A stretch of DNA of 64,000 nucleotides, from positions 186,001 to 250,000 of the forward strand of contig JADDOH010002108.1 of assembly GCA_016648135.1 (NCBI GenBank). The letters run 5' to 3'. Numbering within the stretch: the stretch's first letter is position 1; each line of letters starts with the position of its first letter. The stretch comes from Agrypnia vestita (Eukaryota > Arthropoda > Insecta > Trichoptera > Phryganeidae). Of the stretch, positions 11,240 through 23,600 are shown piece after piece. The notes under the pieces are model-generated. The model saw only the letters and a program-made list of their open reading frames with translations. It was not told where the DNA came from and did no database searches. Made by a program: the position numbers and the translations under genes.

Positions 11240-11372
11240 TACTTTTATATAATATATATTTTTATTTTTTTATTTAACATATAATGGAAACCTGAAAGGT
11301 TTATAGATAACATTTTTACATGATTAAATATAAGAAATGATAATAATATGATTTAGATACAAAGTCATTTTT
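11240..11372 (-). other. Probable 3' UTR of the non-LTR element 11373-13412
   Basis: The A/T-rich stretch after the stop contains a GGAAACCTGAAAGGTTTATAG segment and ends in an A/T-rich tail near 11240-11275 (TTTTTATTTTTTTATTTAAC on the plus strand). Confidence 0.4.
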
Positions 11373-13412
11373 TTATAGTTGGCCGAGTTTTAACATTTTT
11401 GTCACATCTGTTTTGAATTTGTCAGTGGTCAGTTGTTTGGTCTGTTGTGGCAGGTCATTGTATAGTTTTAATCGGCGGTTGCAAATTAGTCGGGATTGTC
11501 CTGTTTTTGTTTTGGCGTGTGTTATGTGATAGTTTTGAGCCATTCTAGTGTTGTGTTGATGTTTTTCATGTATTTTGTGTAATTTTATGTCTTCGTCTTG
11601 TATTTCGCCAATTGCTAGTCTGTGAATGATTTTAAGTGTTTCGATTTTTGTCATGCTTTCGATGTTTAATTGTTGTGTTATATGATATACAGTTTCAGTT
11701 GGTGTCCGGTATTTCAGATCATATACCATTTTTAGTATTTTGTTTTGCTGTCGTTGGAGTCTGTTTAGGTTAGTTTTGTTTCCGGTTCCCCAGAAGGGTA
11801 TCAAATATCTTATTCTACTCTTGAGTCTGCAGAATTTTTATGGTGCAGAATTTTTATGGAACAGCCTGGCAGAATTTTTATGGTCTTTGGTGTGATTTCG
11901 TGTATTTTGTGGAATAGGCTGGTTAGTTTAGTCAGTGAGTCAATTCTTTGTCTATTTGAAAGGTCCTTTTGAGATGTCTGTCTATGTTGAGTCCTAAGTA
12001 TTTAGTATTTTCTAGTTCAGTGAGTGTTTCGTTATGTATTTTTATGTCCATTTTATGCGTTTTCCGTTTGGCCTCAAAGTTAATGTAGTTACATTTTTGG
12101 GCATTTAAGGTTAGAATATTTCTTTTTGTCCATTCAGTTAATATATCTATGTCTTTGTTGATTTGTTTTGTGGTTTCTATGTCATTATTGTTTTCGTAAA
12201 ATATTCCGAGGTCGTCTGCATAGAGTATTATTTTGCCTCTAATATTTAGCTGCTCTAGGTCATTTATATATATTATATAGAGTAATGGTCCTAGGATTGA
12301 TCCCTGTGGAACACCACAGCTGACATTCATATATGTACTTGTGGTTTCGTGTAGCGTGGTGAATTGCTTTCTGTCTTTTAAGTAGCTGTCGAAAATGTTT
12401 AGGACGTTGCCAGTGATTCCAATTTTTGATAATTTGTTGACTAGGGTAGTCAGATGTACCGTGTCAAAAGCTTTTTAAAAATCGAAAACGAGTCTGGAGG
12501 AGCTTTTCCCTTCGTCAATTTTTGTCTGTAAGTAATTTAATAAGTTTATCATGGCTGTAGTGGTTCCCTTTTTTTCTTAAAAGCCGTGCTGTGTTTTCGT
12601 CAGTATGTTGAGTTTATTCAAGTGTTCGAGTAGTCTTTTATGTATTAATTTTTCAAATATTTTACTAAATACAGTGAGATTTGCAATGGGTCTGTAGTTG
12701 CTGGCTTCGTCTTTTTTGCCACTCTTGTATATTGGGGTTATTCTGGCTATTTTCAGCTCATTGGGTAAAATTCCGAGTTTCATGTGTTTATTTATGAGTC
12801 TTTTGATGGTGGGTATTACTGTGTCTTGTATAATTTTGAGTGTTGATGTTTTGATTCTATCATATCCGGCGCATGCATTTTTTTGAGATTTTTTATTATT
12901 AGCTTGATTTCTCTGTCTGTGGTTTGTCTGAAGTACATCGAGGCGTTTGTTTTTGGGTCTTGTGGTGGTGTTGCTTTTTTTGGCTTATTGATTTGCATTG
13001 CTAGGTTTTCTCCAACTGTAGAGAAGTAAGTGTTTATGGTCTTCACTATTTCTTGCGGATCTTCTGTGATAGTTCCATCTCCTTTCTTTATTCTTTTTAT
13101 GTTGGTTTTTTTAATGTCTGAGTGGGATACAATGCTATTGACGATTTTCCAGAGTTTTTTGCTGTTACCCTCAGCTTCGTTTAGTTGTGCACTATAATGA
13201 TCTTTTTTTGCCTTTTTTATAGATGTTTTTACGTCTTTTTGGCAGTAGTTATAATATTTAATAAGTTCGGTGCTATGCGTCTCGTTTTTCATTGTTTTGT
13301 ATGCTTTGTCTCTTATTTTAATCTTTTGGTAAATGTCTTTTGTCAGCCGTCCTTCTTTAATACTGTTTGTATATTTTCTTTTTGTTGTCTCGGTTGATTT
13401 GTTTAGCTCTTC
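11373..13412 (-). pseudogene. Jockey/CR1-type reverse transcriptase, 5'-truncated
   Basis: The best-preserved reverse transcriptase in the window. In order on the minus strand: a linker with KEGRLTKDIYQKIKIRDKAY (from about 13410), AQLNEAEGNSKKLWKIVN, SNYRPIANLTVFSKIFEKL, the motif-A region FDF*KAFDTVH, GVPQGSILGPLLYIIYINDL, the catalytic YADD, and a C-terminal tail (HQHNTRMAQNYHI, RLKLYNDLP). Breaks are a stop in place of a residue after QHGF, a stop inside the motif-A region, and frame changes near 12800 and 11930-11800. The endonuclease domain is absent: homology stops at about 13412. It cannot encode an active protein. Confidence 0.9.
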
Positions 13413-14216
13413 TTACTTGTATACTTTTTAAGATGTAGACGTACAAGCATGTACATAAGTACATATAAAATAAAAATGTATTTAAAAAAACAAACACATA
13501 ATGTGTCAATACAGGGGTTATTCAAAAAATATTCAGATATTTTGTTTTTCAAGTTTTTATTTATTATACGAATAATTTTATCAATATTACTTTTATCTCC
13601 TTCAAAGATGTCCCCAATAATCAGATTAAATACTACTTTACCAAGGTTTTTACTTTTCAATATTGACAAAACTTTGGCATTTTTTTATCTTGAGGTCACA
13701 TGGCAACAATTTTGTAATCCTTGTTCTTATTTTCCGAAAGTAAAATATCACCGAGCACACCAAAACACTTGTGACTTTTTGATAACCAACAATAAAGAGA
13801 TAATCAACAGCAAGAAAAATAAGAGTCATGATATGTCAGGATAAGCTTTCCAATGTAACAAAAAAATTATGGCCAATGCACTTTTTATAATCCCGCAAAA
13901 TTAAAAAAATGTAGTATTTTTTTATCAAACCTCTCAATTCGATAAATATTTAAAAAATTAAGAAAAATAAATTGTGAAAAATTTAAGGTTGTACTTTTAA
14001 AAGCCAAATTCAGTCTTATGTCCAAAACTTTTGATATAAGCCATTGATGATATAAGCCATTGACATTTTCAACTCATATAATATCCAGAAAATTACCTTC
14101 AAAGTATTAAAACTATTCAACAGTTTTCTAATTTATCAACCATGAAAAGGGTATTCCGAAATACGTTATCCTCTAATTGTCATAAAATGTCTTTTTACAT
14201 TTTATTTAAGTAAGTA
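13413..14216. other. AT-rich DNA with an unrecognised 131-codon frame
   Basis: A plus-strand frame (13449-13844) is long for such AT-rich DNA, but its composition (I, K, N, F, L rich) looks like background and the opposite strand is also open. No motif seen. Confidence 0.25.
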
Positions 14217-14455
14217 CTAGCTGCAACCCGTCAAAAATGACGGAACATTGGTTCCCGTCTTTGCTATGCTTTAGTATATATTTATAGCATATTTTTGTCG
14301 CTCCACGGAGAGGCGGCCGTAGTAACATGCGTTGAACGGTCGGTTAGGGTTTGGTGGTCCGGGGTTCAAGCCTCATCTCCGGCCGTTTAATTTGTTTTTT
14401 TAGCCGTGAATTCGAACGAAATTATGGACGATACACGAAGTTACATTATGTTTGA
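14217..14455 (-). mobile_element. Short non-autonomous Helitron, copy 2
   Basis: In minus orientation it starts TC (14455-14454) after A and ends CTAG (14220-14217) before T. The terminal hairpin CCGTCA-TTTT-TGACGG is perfect and lies 7 nt from the CTAG end. The interior, read on the plus strand, has a tRNA B-box-like GGGGTTCAAGCC (14371-14382) that copy 1 lacks in this form. Confidence 0.8.
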
Positions 14456-14961
14456 TCATATATTAAGATCATTAAAGACCTGTTGATGACTGTTATAAAA
14501 ATATAAATATAACCTTAGCAAAAATAGCAGAAACGGCTAAGTATTTAATAAATAATTTATTTATTGCTCATCAAACTGTATTTTTTTTCTTCATTATTTA
14601 ATACACGCGGACATACATATATTATATTATACTTAATTTTGCTGTTGCTTTGGTATTCTATAATGTATACATAGAATCTTTTCATATATTCTTTTTACTT
14701 TCACTATTGCTTTTGTGTTAAAAAATATCTACATTTTTTATTATCCACATTTTATATTTATATCCTCAATTATTGATTAATTTTACAGTCATATGGTATT
14801 TTGTTTTACCTTTATATTGTTTTGTTCTCATTATTTTTTTTAAGCTGCTTATCTCGGCACAGGTTCTTCCTAGTGAGATGAGCGTCTCATTTTCCTAACG
14901 GCATGTGTCAAAATGAAGATAAATAAATAAATTTAATATATATATTCAGAGTTTTTTTTAA
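14456..14961. other. AT-rich intergenic DNA
   Basis: Nothing identified. Confidence 0.5.
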
Positions 14962-15204
14962 TTAAATGTATGTTTTTGGTGGTATTTCTCGCACGCCACT
15001 GCATTTGACCTAGCCCCGACCTGCCCGTTTGATGTCAAGGGGCGTTGCCCGCATCCGTGTAACAAGGGACATACTGTCACGAGGCTCGACCGCGGGCACC
15101 TGGTCAAAAGGCACATTATGCTCGAAACCCTGGAACCTTTGAACAGAACACGACAAAGTGTATTTATTTATACATGGACTAAATCAGAATCGAACTCTCT
15201 TTAA
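14962..15204 (+). CDS. GC-rich orphan open frame (80 codons), unknown
   Basis: An 80-codon frame without ATG runs across a GC-rich island (about 14990-15150) in AT-rich DNA and ends at TAA 15202-15204. The peptide holds a compact Cys/His cluster: TCPFDVKGRCPHPCNKGHTV, then DRGHLVKRHIMLETLE. There is no acceptor at its left edge. The minus strand is also open over the same stretch, so coding direction is unproven. It could be an exon fragment, a retroposed exon or a non-coding GC island. Confidence 0.25.
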   Translation, partial: LNVCFWWYFSHATAFDLAPTCPFDVKGRCPHPCNKGHTVTRLDRGHLVKRHIMLETLEPLNRTRQSVFIYTWTKSESNSL

Positions 15205-16866
15205 GAAAACTCAAATGCTTATTTGTTGATTTTAAGTGTTACAGTGAAGGATTGTTATTTTTTAATGGCGTTTTAATGATCTGGGTTGTTTAGTCTAGTA
15301 GATGGGATACCCTATCTTTAACAACAAGGTCGGGTTTCATATTCCAGATACTCGAGTCAGTTTCAGTTTCACATGGATTGATAATTAGACGGTGCATGTC
15401 CACGCAATCCACGTACATAGATAGTTGCCATAAAGGGCAGTATATTGTCAACACTGACTCATTTTGTGTGTTTTGTATCTACATCTGTCAATGAAAAATA
15501 CTAACTTCAGCACGGGCCCAACGAGGCCAGCATTCAAGACTTTGCTATATGTAGAAACGTTAAAAGAAATATCATTTTTATTCTGTGTTTTTATTGGAAA
15601 AGAAGAGAAGATTGAAACAATTGACATGAATATATTTTTAACGCTAATTTAACAATGTCCCAATTGCTCTGGATACCCAACCAAGAAATACTCATATTAT
15701 GACGTTTCCATATACAAAAAAAATCCTAAGTGGGCCCGTAGTGATAGTGTCCGTAAAACACTCCACGTGTCATTGGTTGTATTCCTTATAGTTTAAAGTT
15801 GTCAAAAATCTATAACTCAATATTTGTCAAAATAAATTTTGCACAAGTACTCTTTAGGACTTGTTGCTAAACACGGCTATTTCTCTTTCTCTTCTGGCCA
15901 CGTCATTACCTGCCACCGAGGTGTATGTATATGTTTTATATTGATTGTCATCGGTTCCAATTTTTTTATCATTAATTTTTAGTACTGTATGCAAAACACC
16001 ACAGACACTCTCACCCCAATAATTTCATCACAATAATAATTTTGTAATAATTATTATGATGAAATAATCTTACAGAATTCGTAAAACATGACATAGAGAC
16101 AAGAAATTCTACATAAGAAATTTAGTCATGCCGGAAATCAAAAAATTTTTAAACACTTAATCTAATACAATTATTAACAAATTGAATTTATCGAATAAAC
16201 CGTTATTTAATATATTCCCCATTTCAAATTCTCTCTTTCAAACACACATCCCTAATATAAACGAGGCCATGGCCCCACCCGATAGTTGTATTATTTACAT
16301 ATTTAATTAAGGGAATTGACTGTCCGTTATTCGTCCGTCCGACGAATATACAGTGGAATCGAAACCGGCCGACGTTAAAAACAATCAGTGTGGTTAACAC
16401 AAAGATAATTAGTTTTTTGAAATAAATAATTTATTTTTGTCTCAAGGTCCCAGCTTACTTACAACATACATCAAACGATTCAAAATGACTAATTAAAATG
16501 TTTTTTTTTTTCATTGTGTTCAGAGTAGTTGGATACAAAATAATAACATAAAATGTCTCTGTCCGAACTCAAAAATGTATGTTTAGCACGGTCTGCTTAT
16601 GCTTCTGTGTCGCCTGCAAATGGCGAGCATAAAAAGAATGAAGGATATTTCATCTACCATTAAAGTGATTCCATTTCAGATATACTCGTATGAAACGCAA
16701 TACGCGCCTATTTAAAAAGGAAAAAAGAGCTTTATCACGAGATAAAGACACTTGCACGGACGATTATTCCACGCTACACGGGGGCGGCTAGAAGCAATAT
16801 GCACGTAATTCAGTTTCGTAGGACCATAACATCTAACAGGGCCTGTCTAATCAAATAATAAATAAA
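15205..16866. other. AT-rich intergenic DNA
   Basis: No gene seen. An imperfect hairpin of about 20-bp arms lies at 16023-16066 (ATTTCATCAC...GATGAAAT). A weak hammerhead-like string (GAATCGAAACCGGCCGACG) lies near 16357-16375. Confidence 0.4.
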
Positions 16867-16925
16867 TTAACCCTTAAGTGCTTGACCCTAGAATTTCTCG
16901 TGATTGCACGGCCGGGTCGTTTGAT
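16867..16925 (+). repeat. Possible piggyBac-type terminus
   Basis: TTAA at 16867-16870 followed by CCCTTAAGTGCTTGACCC is the form of a piggyBac-superfamily end. No matching opposite end was found. Confidence 0.25.
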
Positions 16926-16929
16926 CGTA

Positions 16930-17616
16930 TACATTTACTAGGCAATAAAAAGCAGGGGAGATTCCGTTTACAGATTATATTAAAAAAATAACATTTATTC
17001 ATAAACAAGAGGAATATATACATATAAATATGTATTTTTATTTTAAATAATTATTTCAAATTCATTGACAGTAATTTTTGATAAAATTTGTCATTATTCA
17101 CATCAGTTTACTTATTAGAATCGACTGTTCCGAAAAAAAAAATTTCTACGTCAGGGTGGTAAAAAGATGATTCTATAAAAATTTAACTTTAATGTTTAGT
17201 TTTTAAAAATATATTTTTTAATCAATTATTTCACCAAAGCATAAAATTTTTATATTTTATTTTTAATTGTTTTAATATTTTATACACAGAAATATAATTA
17301 TAACAAATATTAAATTAAACACGAAAATTCGCTTGGCTTTTAAAACACTTTATTTTTGTAACACCAATCGGTTGTTTTTGTATGTGTCTGTTTACATCTG
17401 TTTTTTAAAAATCATATCTCTTTTTAAAAATATTTCAATATTAATATGTATTCCTTAAAACCATTGTTTGTATTAAATGTATCTATCATCAACACTTCTG
17501 AACGTGTCTCTTTCATTATAATTTAATTGAAAAAAAATTAATGTCAGGTGTAAAAGTTGATGGTTGACTGGGGAAAATAATTATAATTGCCCATATTTTG
17601 TCATATTTAGTTTGCA
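16930..17616. other. AT-rich intergenic DNA
   Basis: Nothing identified. Confidence 0.5.
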
Positions 17617-17660
17617 GTTTAACTTGAAGAAGGAACGGTGTTTCTGAAACCGGATGGTGC
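17617..17660 (+). ncRNA. Hammerhead-ribozyme-like motif (decayed)
   Basis: TTGAAGA in place of the CUGANGA core, then a six-pair stem II (AGGAAC/GTTTCT with one G-U), then GAAA and a self-complementary CCGG. Lacks core C3 and a paired stem I, so probably inactive. Confidence 0.4.
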
Positions 17661-18199
17661 TACCAAAAATATAGTGATTTAAACCGAGTGAATATTTATG
17701 ATTAATTTAAATAAAAATTAATAACCAAAATGTAATAGCTGATTGCGCTAGTATAATTTAAAAAAAAATGGCAAGTCCTCAGGCAGCAAATGCATGCTGG
17801 TGTGAGAGGATATCAAACTCTGTAACACAGAAGTATTAAACATAATAAATTTAACTGTTTTTAAATATACATGTCCACATCGACTGATGAACAACTTATA
17901 ATTTATGAACTATCTCCTCCCAAACACAAGTCTTTTCAGTTGTATATTGAAGAGTCTTACATTATTTATTCCCTTTATATCACTAGAAAGTCTGATATAA
18001 TTCAACAGCTTTCTTTGCTGTTTTCTATTTGTTTTCGGTATATCACTTCCTATACTCGTATAATATATCTTTAAAGTTAAAAGTTAATGTCATGAAAGAC
18101 AAGAGAAACCAATTTTAATGATCCAAAGTTATTATTAACATATTATTGAAGGATCTGGCTTTAAACTGTACAGATTATTCATGATGATCGTTAAATTGG

Positions 18200-18350
18200 T
18201 TGAAAAACATTGGCTTTGTTATCTCTACGTGAGTTTCACGATAAATTTAAGTTTAGAGAGCCTGTTAATCTTTTAATAATACTAATAATTCACTCGTCCA
18301 TGAGGAAGTAAATCTCAAAATTTAAATAGTAAAATATAAAATTATTAATA
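18200..18350. repeat. Degenerate divergent pair of family B motif arms
   Basis: The plus arm (about 18283-18350, CACTCGTCCATGAGGAAG) aligns with the family B motif at 31204. The minus arm (about 18200-18245) shares ACGTGAGTTT and TTATCTC with the flank near 34840. Heavily decayed. Confidence 0.35.
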
Positions 18351-18907
18351 ATCTCATCTAGAGGTAAAAAAAGTTAGTTTTATTCACCCGATTTAGTGAT
18401 TATTATTAAGAAATTTATAATAGGAGTGATGTTCAAATTTAGATGGTTGATTAGGATATTTTGATTTTTTCGACAAGATTTAATAATGGTTGGTTTGGAT
18501 ACTATAATTATCAAACAAATTTTTTCGCGCCCCACTTAAGGAACGCCACATTGTTTGTCTTAGGTCGGTCTAGATTTTTTATCTTATCTGATCTAGAATC
18601 CATTTTTAATTAATACATAAATTGACTTAAAATTTTTCAAACAAATGTTTATTTATAACAATACGGCATTGTTGAAAAACGCCGTGACTAATAAACAAAA
18701 AAATACAGAATCTCATTTTTTTTAACGTAATTATTTTGTTCTACGCCAGTTGAGTGATCCACTTTTCTTGTGTAATCAATATGCACACCAAAGCATTGTA
18801 AGTGTTCTCACGACCGTTAATTCTCTTTCAATGTACTTTGTATACCAGGAACTCTGATCCACTCTCGTTGGAGTCCATTAGACCGAAAGTGAACGAGACC
18901 AGACGCC

Positions 18908-18953
18908 GCCGTCTTGATGAGGAGTCAGGAGACTCCTCGTATCGTCTGACGGC
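18908..18953 (+). ncRNA. Structured hairpin, hammerhead-like
   Basis: Outer stem GCCGTC (18908-18913) with GACGGC (18948-18953). Inside it are TTGATGA (18914-18920) and an 8-bp hairpin GAGGAGTC-AGGA-GACTCCTC. The GAAA expected after stem II reads GTAT, so it is at best a decayed ribozyme. Confidence 0.4.
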
Positions 18954-18959
18954 CTGAAA

Positions 18960-20924
18960 GGGAACGCTTGTTCAGCGGACTACGCTTCTCTGAGAAGGGA
19001 AAATATAGTTGAAGGTATACGAGTAAAGTACCTACTTGACTTTTGGCTAGTAAAGAAAAAGTGTAAAAATTAACTATTTCAAAATAAAGCTTCGAGAACA
19101 ATGTTGAATAGAAATAGGTAAAATGAACTCAATGTGATGACTTTCAATAATATATATCAAAATTATAGAAGAGACTGCTATTCAGAAATAAGTAGAAATC
19201 TCAACAAAAAATGACAGTGTGATCAAGATCTTTAATGAAATACTAGAAGAAATAAGAAAGAAAAAAAATATATATATACATATCTTAAATATGCACGTGC
19301 TGTGTAAATTATAGATAGGTGATAAATTTATGAATGTTGCGTTTATATTATAGCATTAATATGTATGTATATGTTTACATACACATTATTTAAAGAATAA
19401 AAAAAAGTTTAATTATAAAAAATTAATAAAAATGGACAAAGAAAAAATAAAAATAAAAATTATTAAAATATAAAATAATCATTTATTTTTATCATTTATT
19501 TATCATTTATTTGAACATGAAGATATTTGTTTTAGTATAAGATAATATATTAATTTTATTTAAAAATTGATAGGTTTTTCTCTTTAAGCTATTTCCACAC
19601 ATGAGAATTTATTATAATTTGACATTCAATGATCCTGGCTCTATATTATTATATTTTTAATACTGCGATATTTTTAAAGTATTTTTTAAATTATTGGTAA
19701 AATTATGTATTCCAAGATTATATTAAGGAGAATAAGGTACTATTTCAATACAAATAAGAAGATATTCAAAGCCAACATGAAAATTTCAGAATGAAACCCT
19801 TCCAAGTTGATAATAAATCGCTTACTTTGTGAACATTTGGAGTTCATGCTTTGGAGTTACTTGATGTTTTCAGAACATTTATTTTTATTTATTTAATATA
19901 TGGTACAATTACAATTCTTATACATTAACATATCAAACTGACATTTTTTTTAATACTTTATAGTCATGTAGACCTCATCTGTGAAGAGTATGCTTTTGAT
20001 TTGGAGGTCATCCTCTTAGAACGTAGAACAATGCATTATTTCATCTGAAGTAGAACTTGCAGTGTTACAAAGCTTGTTAAAAAAAACTATTCTTCTTTGG
20101 GCCCAAAAGATTTAAAAGTTTGGTATTAATAAATTTAAAAATTATAATATATTTCCTTTCACATATATGCCTCACACACATTCCTTTCACATATATTTAA
20201 AAATTATATTTCCTTTCACATTTATGCTACTGTTTCAATTATTTGGCTGGCCTATGGAATTATTCAAATTCTAAGGTGACAGTTAGAATTACGGATTCGA
20301 TATGTTCATTATTTTGATCTCATAAAAAATAAAACTTAAATAATAATTGACACAAATTATTTTTTCGCATTTTTAAATTATTGTACTCTAACACTATACT
20401 TTTTTTAATATCAAGGTTCATTTTCAAAGAATGTGTTCCTCTATGAAGTTTTATTTATAACGAATTCTATAATAATGCTTGGACCACGATGTTCTGAAAA
20501 TTTCGAGCATTCCACCCCCAAGTGACTAATTAGTATGAAACTAGGGCATTAAAAATTATTTATCTTATATTAAAAAGGTTTAAATATAAATAACAAACAA
20601 TAAATGTTACAAGGTTTCCAAACCGTATTTAAAAAATTGCCGAAGTACCGACGATTCGAAATGAAATTAATTTGAACCGCGAAAAGTTTATACGGTACCG
20701 TCTGATAGTTCAACAAACGAATCCAACTCGCTCGGAAGAGCGATCGGATTCTTCTTCAAGATATCATTTAACGAATTCGTACATGTATTGAGAGGAGTTT
20801 TCAAAAACAAAGTTTCAAAGGTATATAAAAACAAAATACAATTAACAAACTTAAAATACGCCATTAAAGTAAGTAGGAAATAAGTAATTTAAAGAATGTT
20901 TTATTTTGACTTTAATACACACAC
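18960..20924. other. AT-rich intergenic DNA
   Basis: No genes. Contains low-complexity A/T tracts (19260-19510) and a short imperfect tandem repeat of TTTCCTTTCACATATATG near 20150-20220. Confidence 0.5.
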
Positions 20925-21033
20925 AATATGAGTTATTTATTACTTCTTTAGTTTCGAGAGTTAAAGTTAGTTATTAAAATAAATTATTAACTTGATGAAA
21001 GGGACTGTTCTTCTCGAAACTGTAGTGGTTTCA
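20925..21033. ncRNA. Divergent pair of hammerhead-like motifs
   Basis: The plus motif (20991-21030) has TTGATGA, stem II GGGA/TCTC and GAAACTGTAG. A minus copy (20927-20965) repeats TCTCGAAACTAAAG and the shared outer flank AACTCATATTGTGT. The two face outward with 25 bp between them. Confidence 0.45.
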
Positions 21034-21090
21034 TAACTCATATTGTGTATGTATCACATTCATAACTCATATTGTGTATGTATTACAAAT
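21031..21090 (+). repeat. Two-copy tandem repeat (~30 bp)
   Basis: CATAACTCATATTGTGTATG occurs at 21032 and again at 21061, followed by TAT and a variable end. Confidence 0.8.
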
Positions 21091-21341
21091 AAAAAATAAA
21101 ACACATTTTAAATCAAAATATTGCACCATAAGATGACTGCAAAATTTTTCAATGATATAGGAAATAACTATATATACAAGATACAAACATTGAGATATTT
21201 TTATACGTAAATATTGTCTCCTATATCAAATTTATTCTCAAATTCAGTACTAAAAAAAGCCTTCGAATCGTGTGTACTGGCAGTGATGACGTTTAAAGTG
21301 GAAACGATGACTCTAACAAAGAAAAGTGTAGAAAAGCTCAA

Positions 21342-21660
21342 ATGCTCATAACATCAGTGCTTGCTATTAGCCTAAGAGATAGAATAAGAAATTATGAAAT
21401 TAGGCGCAGAATAAGAGCATCTAATGGATATGATGGATTGTGTAGCGAAGCTAAAATGGCAATAGGCAGGGCATACTGCAAGGCAGGATGCCATAAGATG
21501 AACTCTCAGAGTTCTGAATTGGAGACCTTGAGAGAGTAAAAGAGGCGTTGGAAGACCTCAAAAGAGATGATCTAACGATATAACCAATGTGGGGGGGAAA
21601 AATGGGTACAAGATGAATTATGAATAAGAAGGCCCACTTTAATACATGGTTACCAGTTAC
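21342..21660 (+). pseudogene. RTE-type retrotransposon C-terminal fragment
   Basis: Across two frames the plus strand gives SLRDRIRNYEIRRRI and then KLKWQ*AGHTARQDAIR, the same segment as at 5146-5402. There are at least three in-frame stops and one frame change. No 3' tail is clear. Confidence 0.75.
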
Positions 21661-21669
21661 CACACACAA

Positions 21670-22297
21670 ATTATTACGGAGAGAGTGAAATAAAGACTAC
21701 AGGTGGCTGAATAAGTTATTTTTTGGAATTATGTACCTACATTAAAAATATAATACATAATTAAAACTTTAAAAATAATTACTTCAACAGCAAAATAATA
21801 TTTTTCTAGTTACTAGAGTTTCGAAGAGCACTAGTTATAAAATTTTATCACGTTGTCTACCAGAAATATTTTACAATAGTTTTCAAACAATGACTGCCCT
21901 CTTACACAGCTAATTAATTTAATGCTCAAATGACGTGATGGAAAATGACGCTGTGGGAACCTAAGTTACATGAATATTCTCCAGTTACCTAGAAGTAATT
22001 TGTACTTAATCAATGTCATTATTTTTTTCCCAGATGGCAGAATAGGAATCCTGACATTGGAACAACAAGATATCATCTGATATTCTTGTATCAAAACTGT
22101 AACAATAATATTCTCTTAAAAATCATGTTTCTAAGTTATCATTTTTACCCGGGTAAAAGAAATTTTGATACTTGAATTAAGGAGCACATAAGATGTTTAA
22201 ATAGCAATAATCAATCTAAATTTTGCAATCATCCTTTGGAAATAAACCATTACTTAGATATTTAAAAAAATCAGGAAACCATTTTTGAAAATAGTTA
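21670..22297. other. AT-rich intergenic DNA
   Basis: Nothing identified. Confidence 0.5.
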
Positions 22298-23144
22298 CCT
22301 TTTAAATTTCTATTCACATCAGTTATTGGTTAGTAGGGGAAGGTGGTGTCAAAAGTAACAAAATAGACATTCTGGTTTATAACAAAATAATTAACCGGTA
22401 AAATTACCTGATTTTTTTTTTCAAAGCTCTTCCATATATTAAGGAACTAAGTGTATGGTTAAAAAAATTTAAGGTATTAAGAATTTTTGTTTATTTGAAA
22501 ATTAAAAAAAGAAGAAAACTGTTACATTTGACACCAGAGTGGTGTCGATAGTAACACTCGTGGTGTCAATTGTAACATAAGTCGCACAAAACACAATGTA
22601 TCTACTTATTTTTATTAGGTATATTTTTATGTACTAAATGACTATAAAGTTGTAAGATACATTAAAATAAAACAAATTATCTAATTATAAAAACCAAAAT
22701 TTATAAAATAATTAGAAAAAATCTAATTTAATATGCTTCCCTAAAATAATTTTAATACCGTGAAAGTAGTTCAATTGCTCAATCATTATCAGATTCACAA
22801 CTGAAACACATAATTTAATTGTTTGGTTTGGGCACAATACTCATGCGCCCATAATTTACAGGAGGAACACTGGATCCAACCCTCTTTGCTTGTTGAATAT
22901 GGTTCGGTACAAATTAAACATAAAGATAAAGCATCATCAGTTTCTTCTTTTTTCTCGGTTAATGTACAAGTTTTTGTTCTTCTTTTATCTTGCTTGCAGC
23001 TTTGTTACTCAATACGAAGGATTCCTTCTGATAAATGCAATCAGCCAATATTTCGAAGCCATACCAACTTCATCCCTACCAGTGGGATATGTCAGAGTTG
23101 AGTTGTTGATGTTATTGGAGTGGATGTTGTTGATAATTTATTTT

Positions 23145-23400
23145 GACTAACTAACTAACTAACCATCACGCCGTTTCCCTGCAGGTGTATGCAGAGAGGA
23201 TTGAACACCACACTCTTCTATCCTGGCACACCACTTTTGCTTCGGCCACATTCATACATCTTCTCATACAAGTTCTACGGTTGTTTGCGGCTTTAAATAG
23301 GGCCATCCTCAAATACTTGTAGTATCTGATCGTGCCAAGTCTTTCACGGACGCCCTCTATTCCTGTTGCCTTCAACACTCGCCTCATGTATGCATGCGCC
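23145..23400 (-). pseudogene. RTE-like retroelement 3' end with (TTAG)n tail
   Basis: The minus strand gives a continuous 80-codon frame (23408-23166) ending EAKVVCQDRRVWCSILSAY, which has the DRxxWRxxL pattern at the end of RTE-type ORF2. On the same strand it is followed by a (TTAG)n microsatellite (23145-23163 as CTAA repeats), a typical RTE tail. Identification of the N-terminal half is weak. Confidence 0.55.
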
Positions 23401-23404
23401 TCAT

Positions 23405-23600
23405 GCAATTATGGCAAAAAAGTATCTGTCAAAGGAAGCAAGACTAGCGGTACACAATAGCGTTCTAGTGCCAACCCTGATGTATTGAAGTGAAGCCTGG
23501 AATTGGCAAAAGAGGAATGAAAGTAGACTGAATGCGGTGGAAATGCGATCACTATGACGCTTGTGTGTAAAATTTTTGGTCGATAGAGTGAGGAATGAAA
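23405..23600 (+). pseudogene. RTE-type ORF2 fragment
   Basis: The plus strand reads YLSKEARLAVHNSVLVPTLM, then WNWQKRNESRLNAVEMRSL and VDRVRNE. This is the conserved region just after the reverse transcriptase in RTE-like elements. Stops replace two residues (after TLMY and after EMRSL). It lies head-to-head with the minus-strand fragment beside it, so at least two insertions or an inversion occurred. Confidence 0.75.

Noticed and set aside
13449..13844. 131-codon plus-strand frame
   Set aside because: Composition is that of AT-rich background, the other strand is open too, and no motif is visible.
16340..16376. GAATCGAAACCGGCC as a hammerhead
   Set aside because: Core reads CCGACGA, stem II does not pair convincingly and no U precedes the cleavage site.
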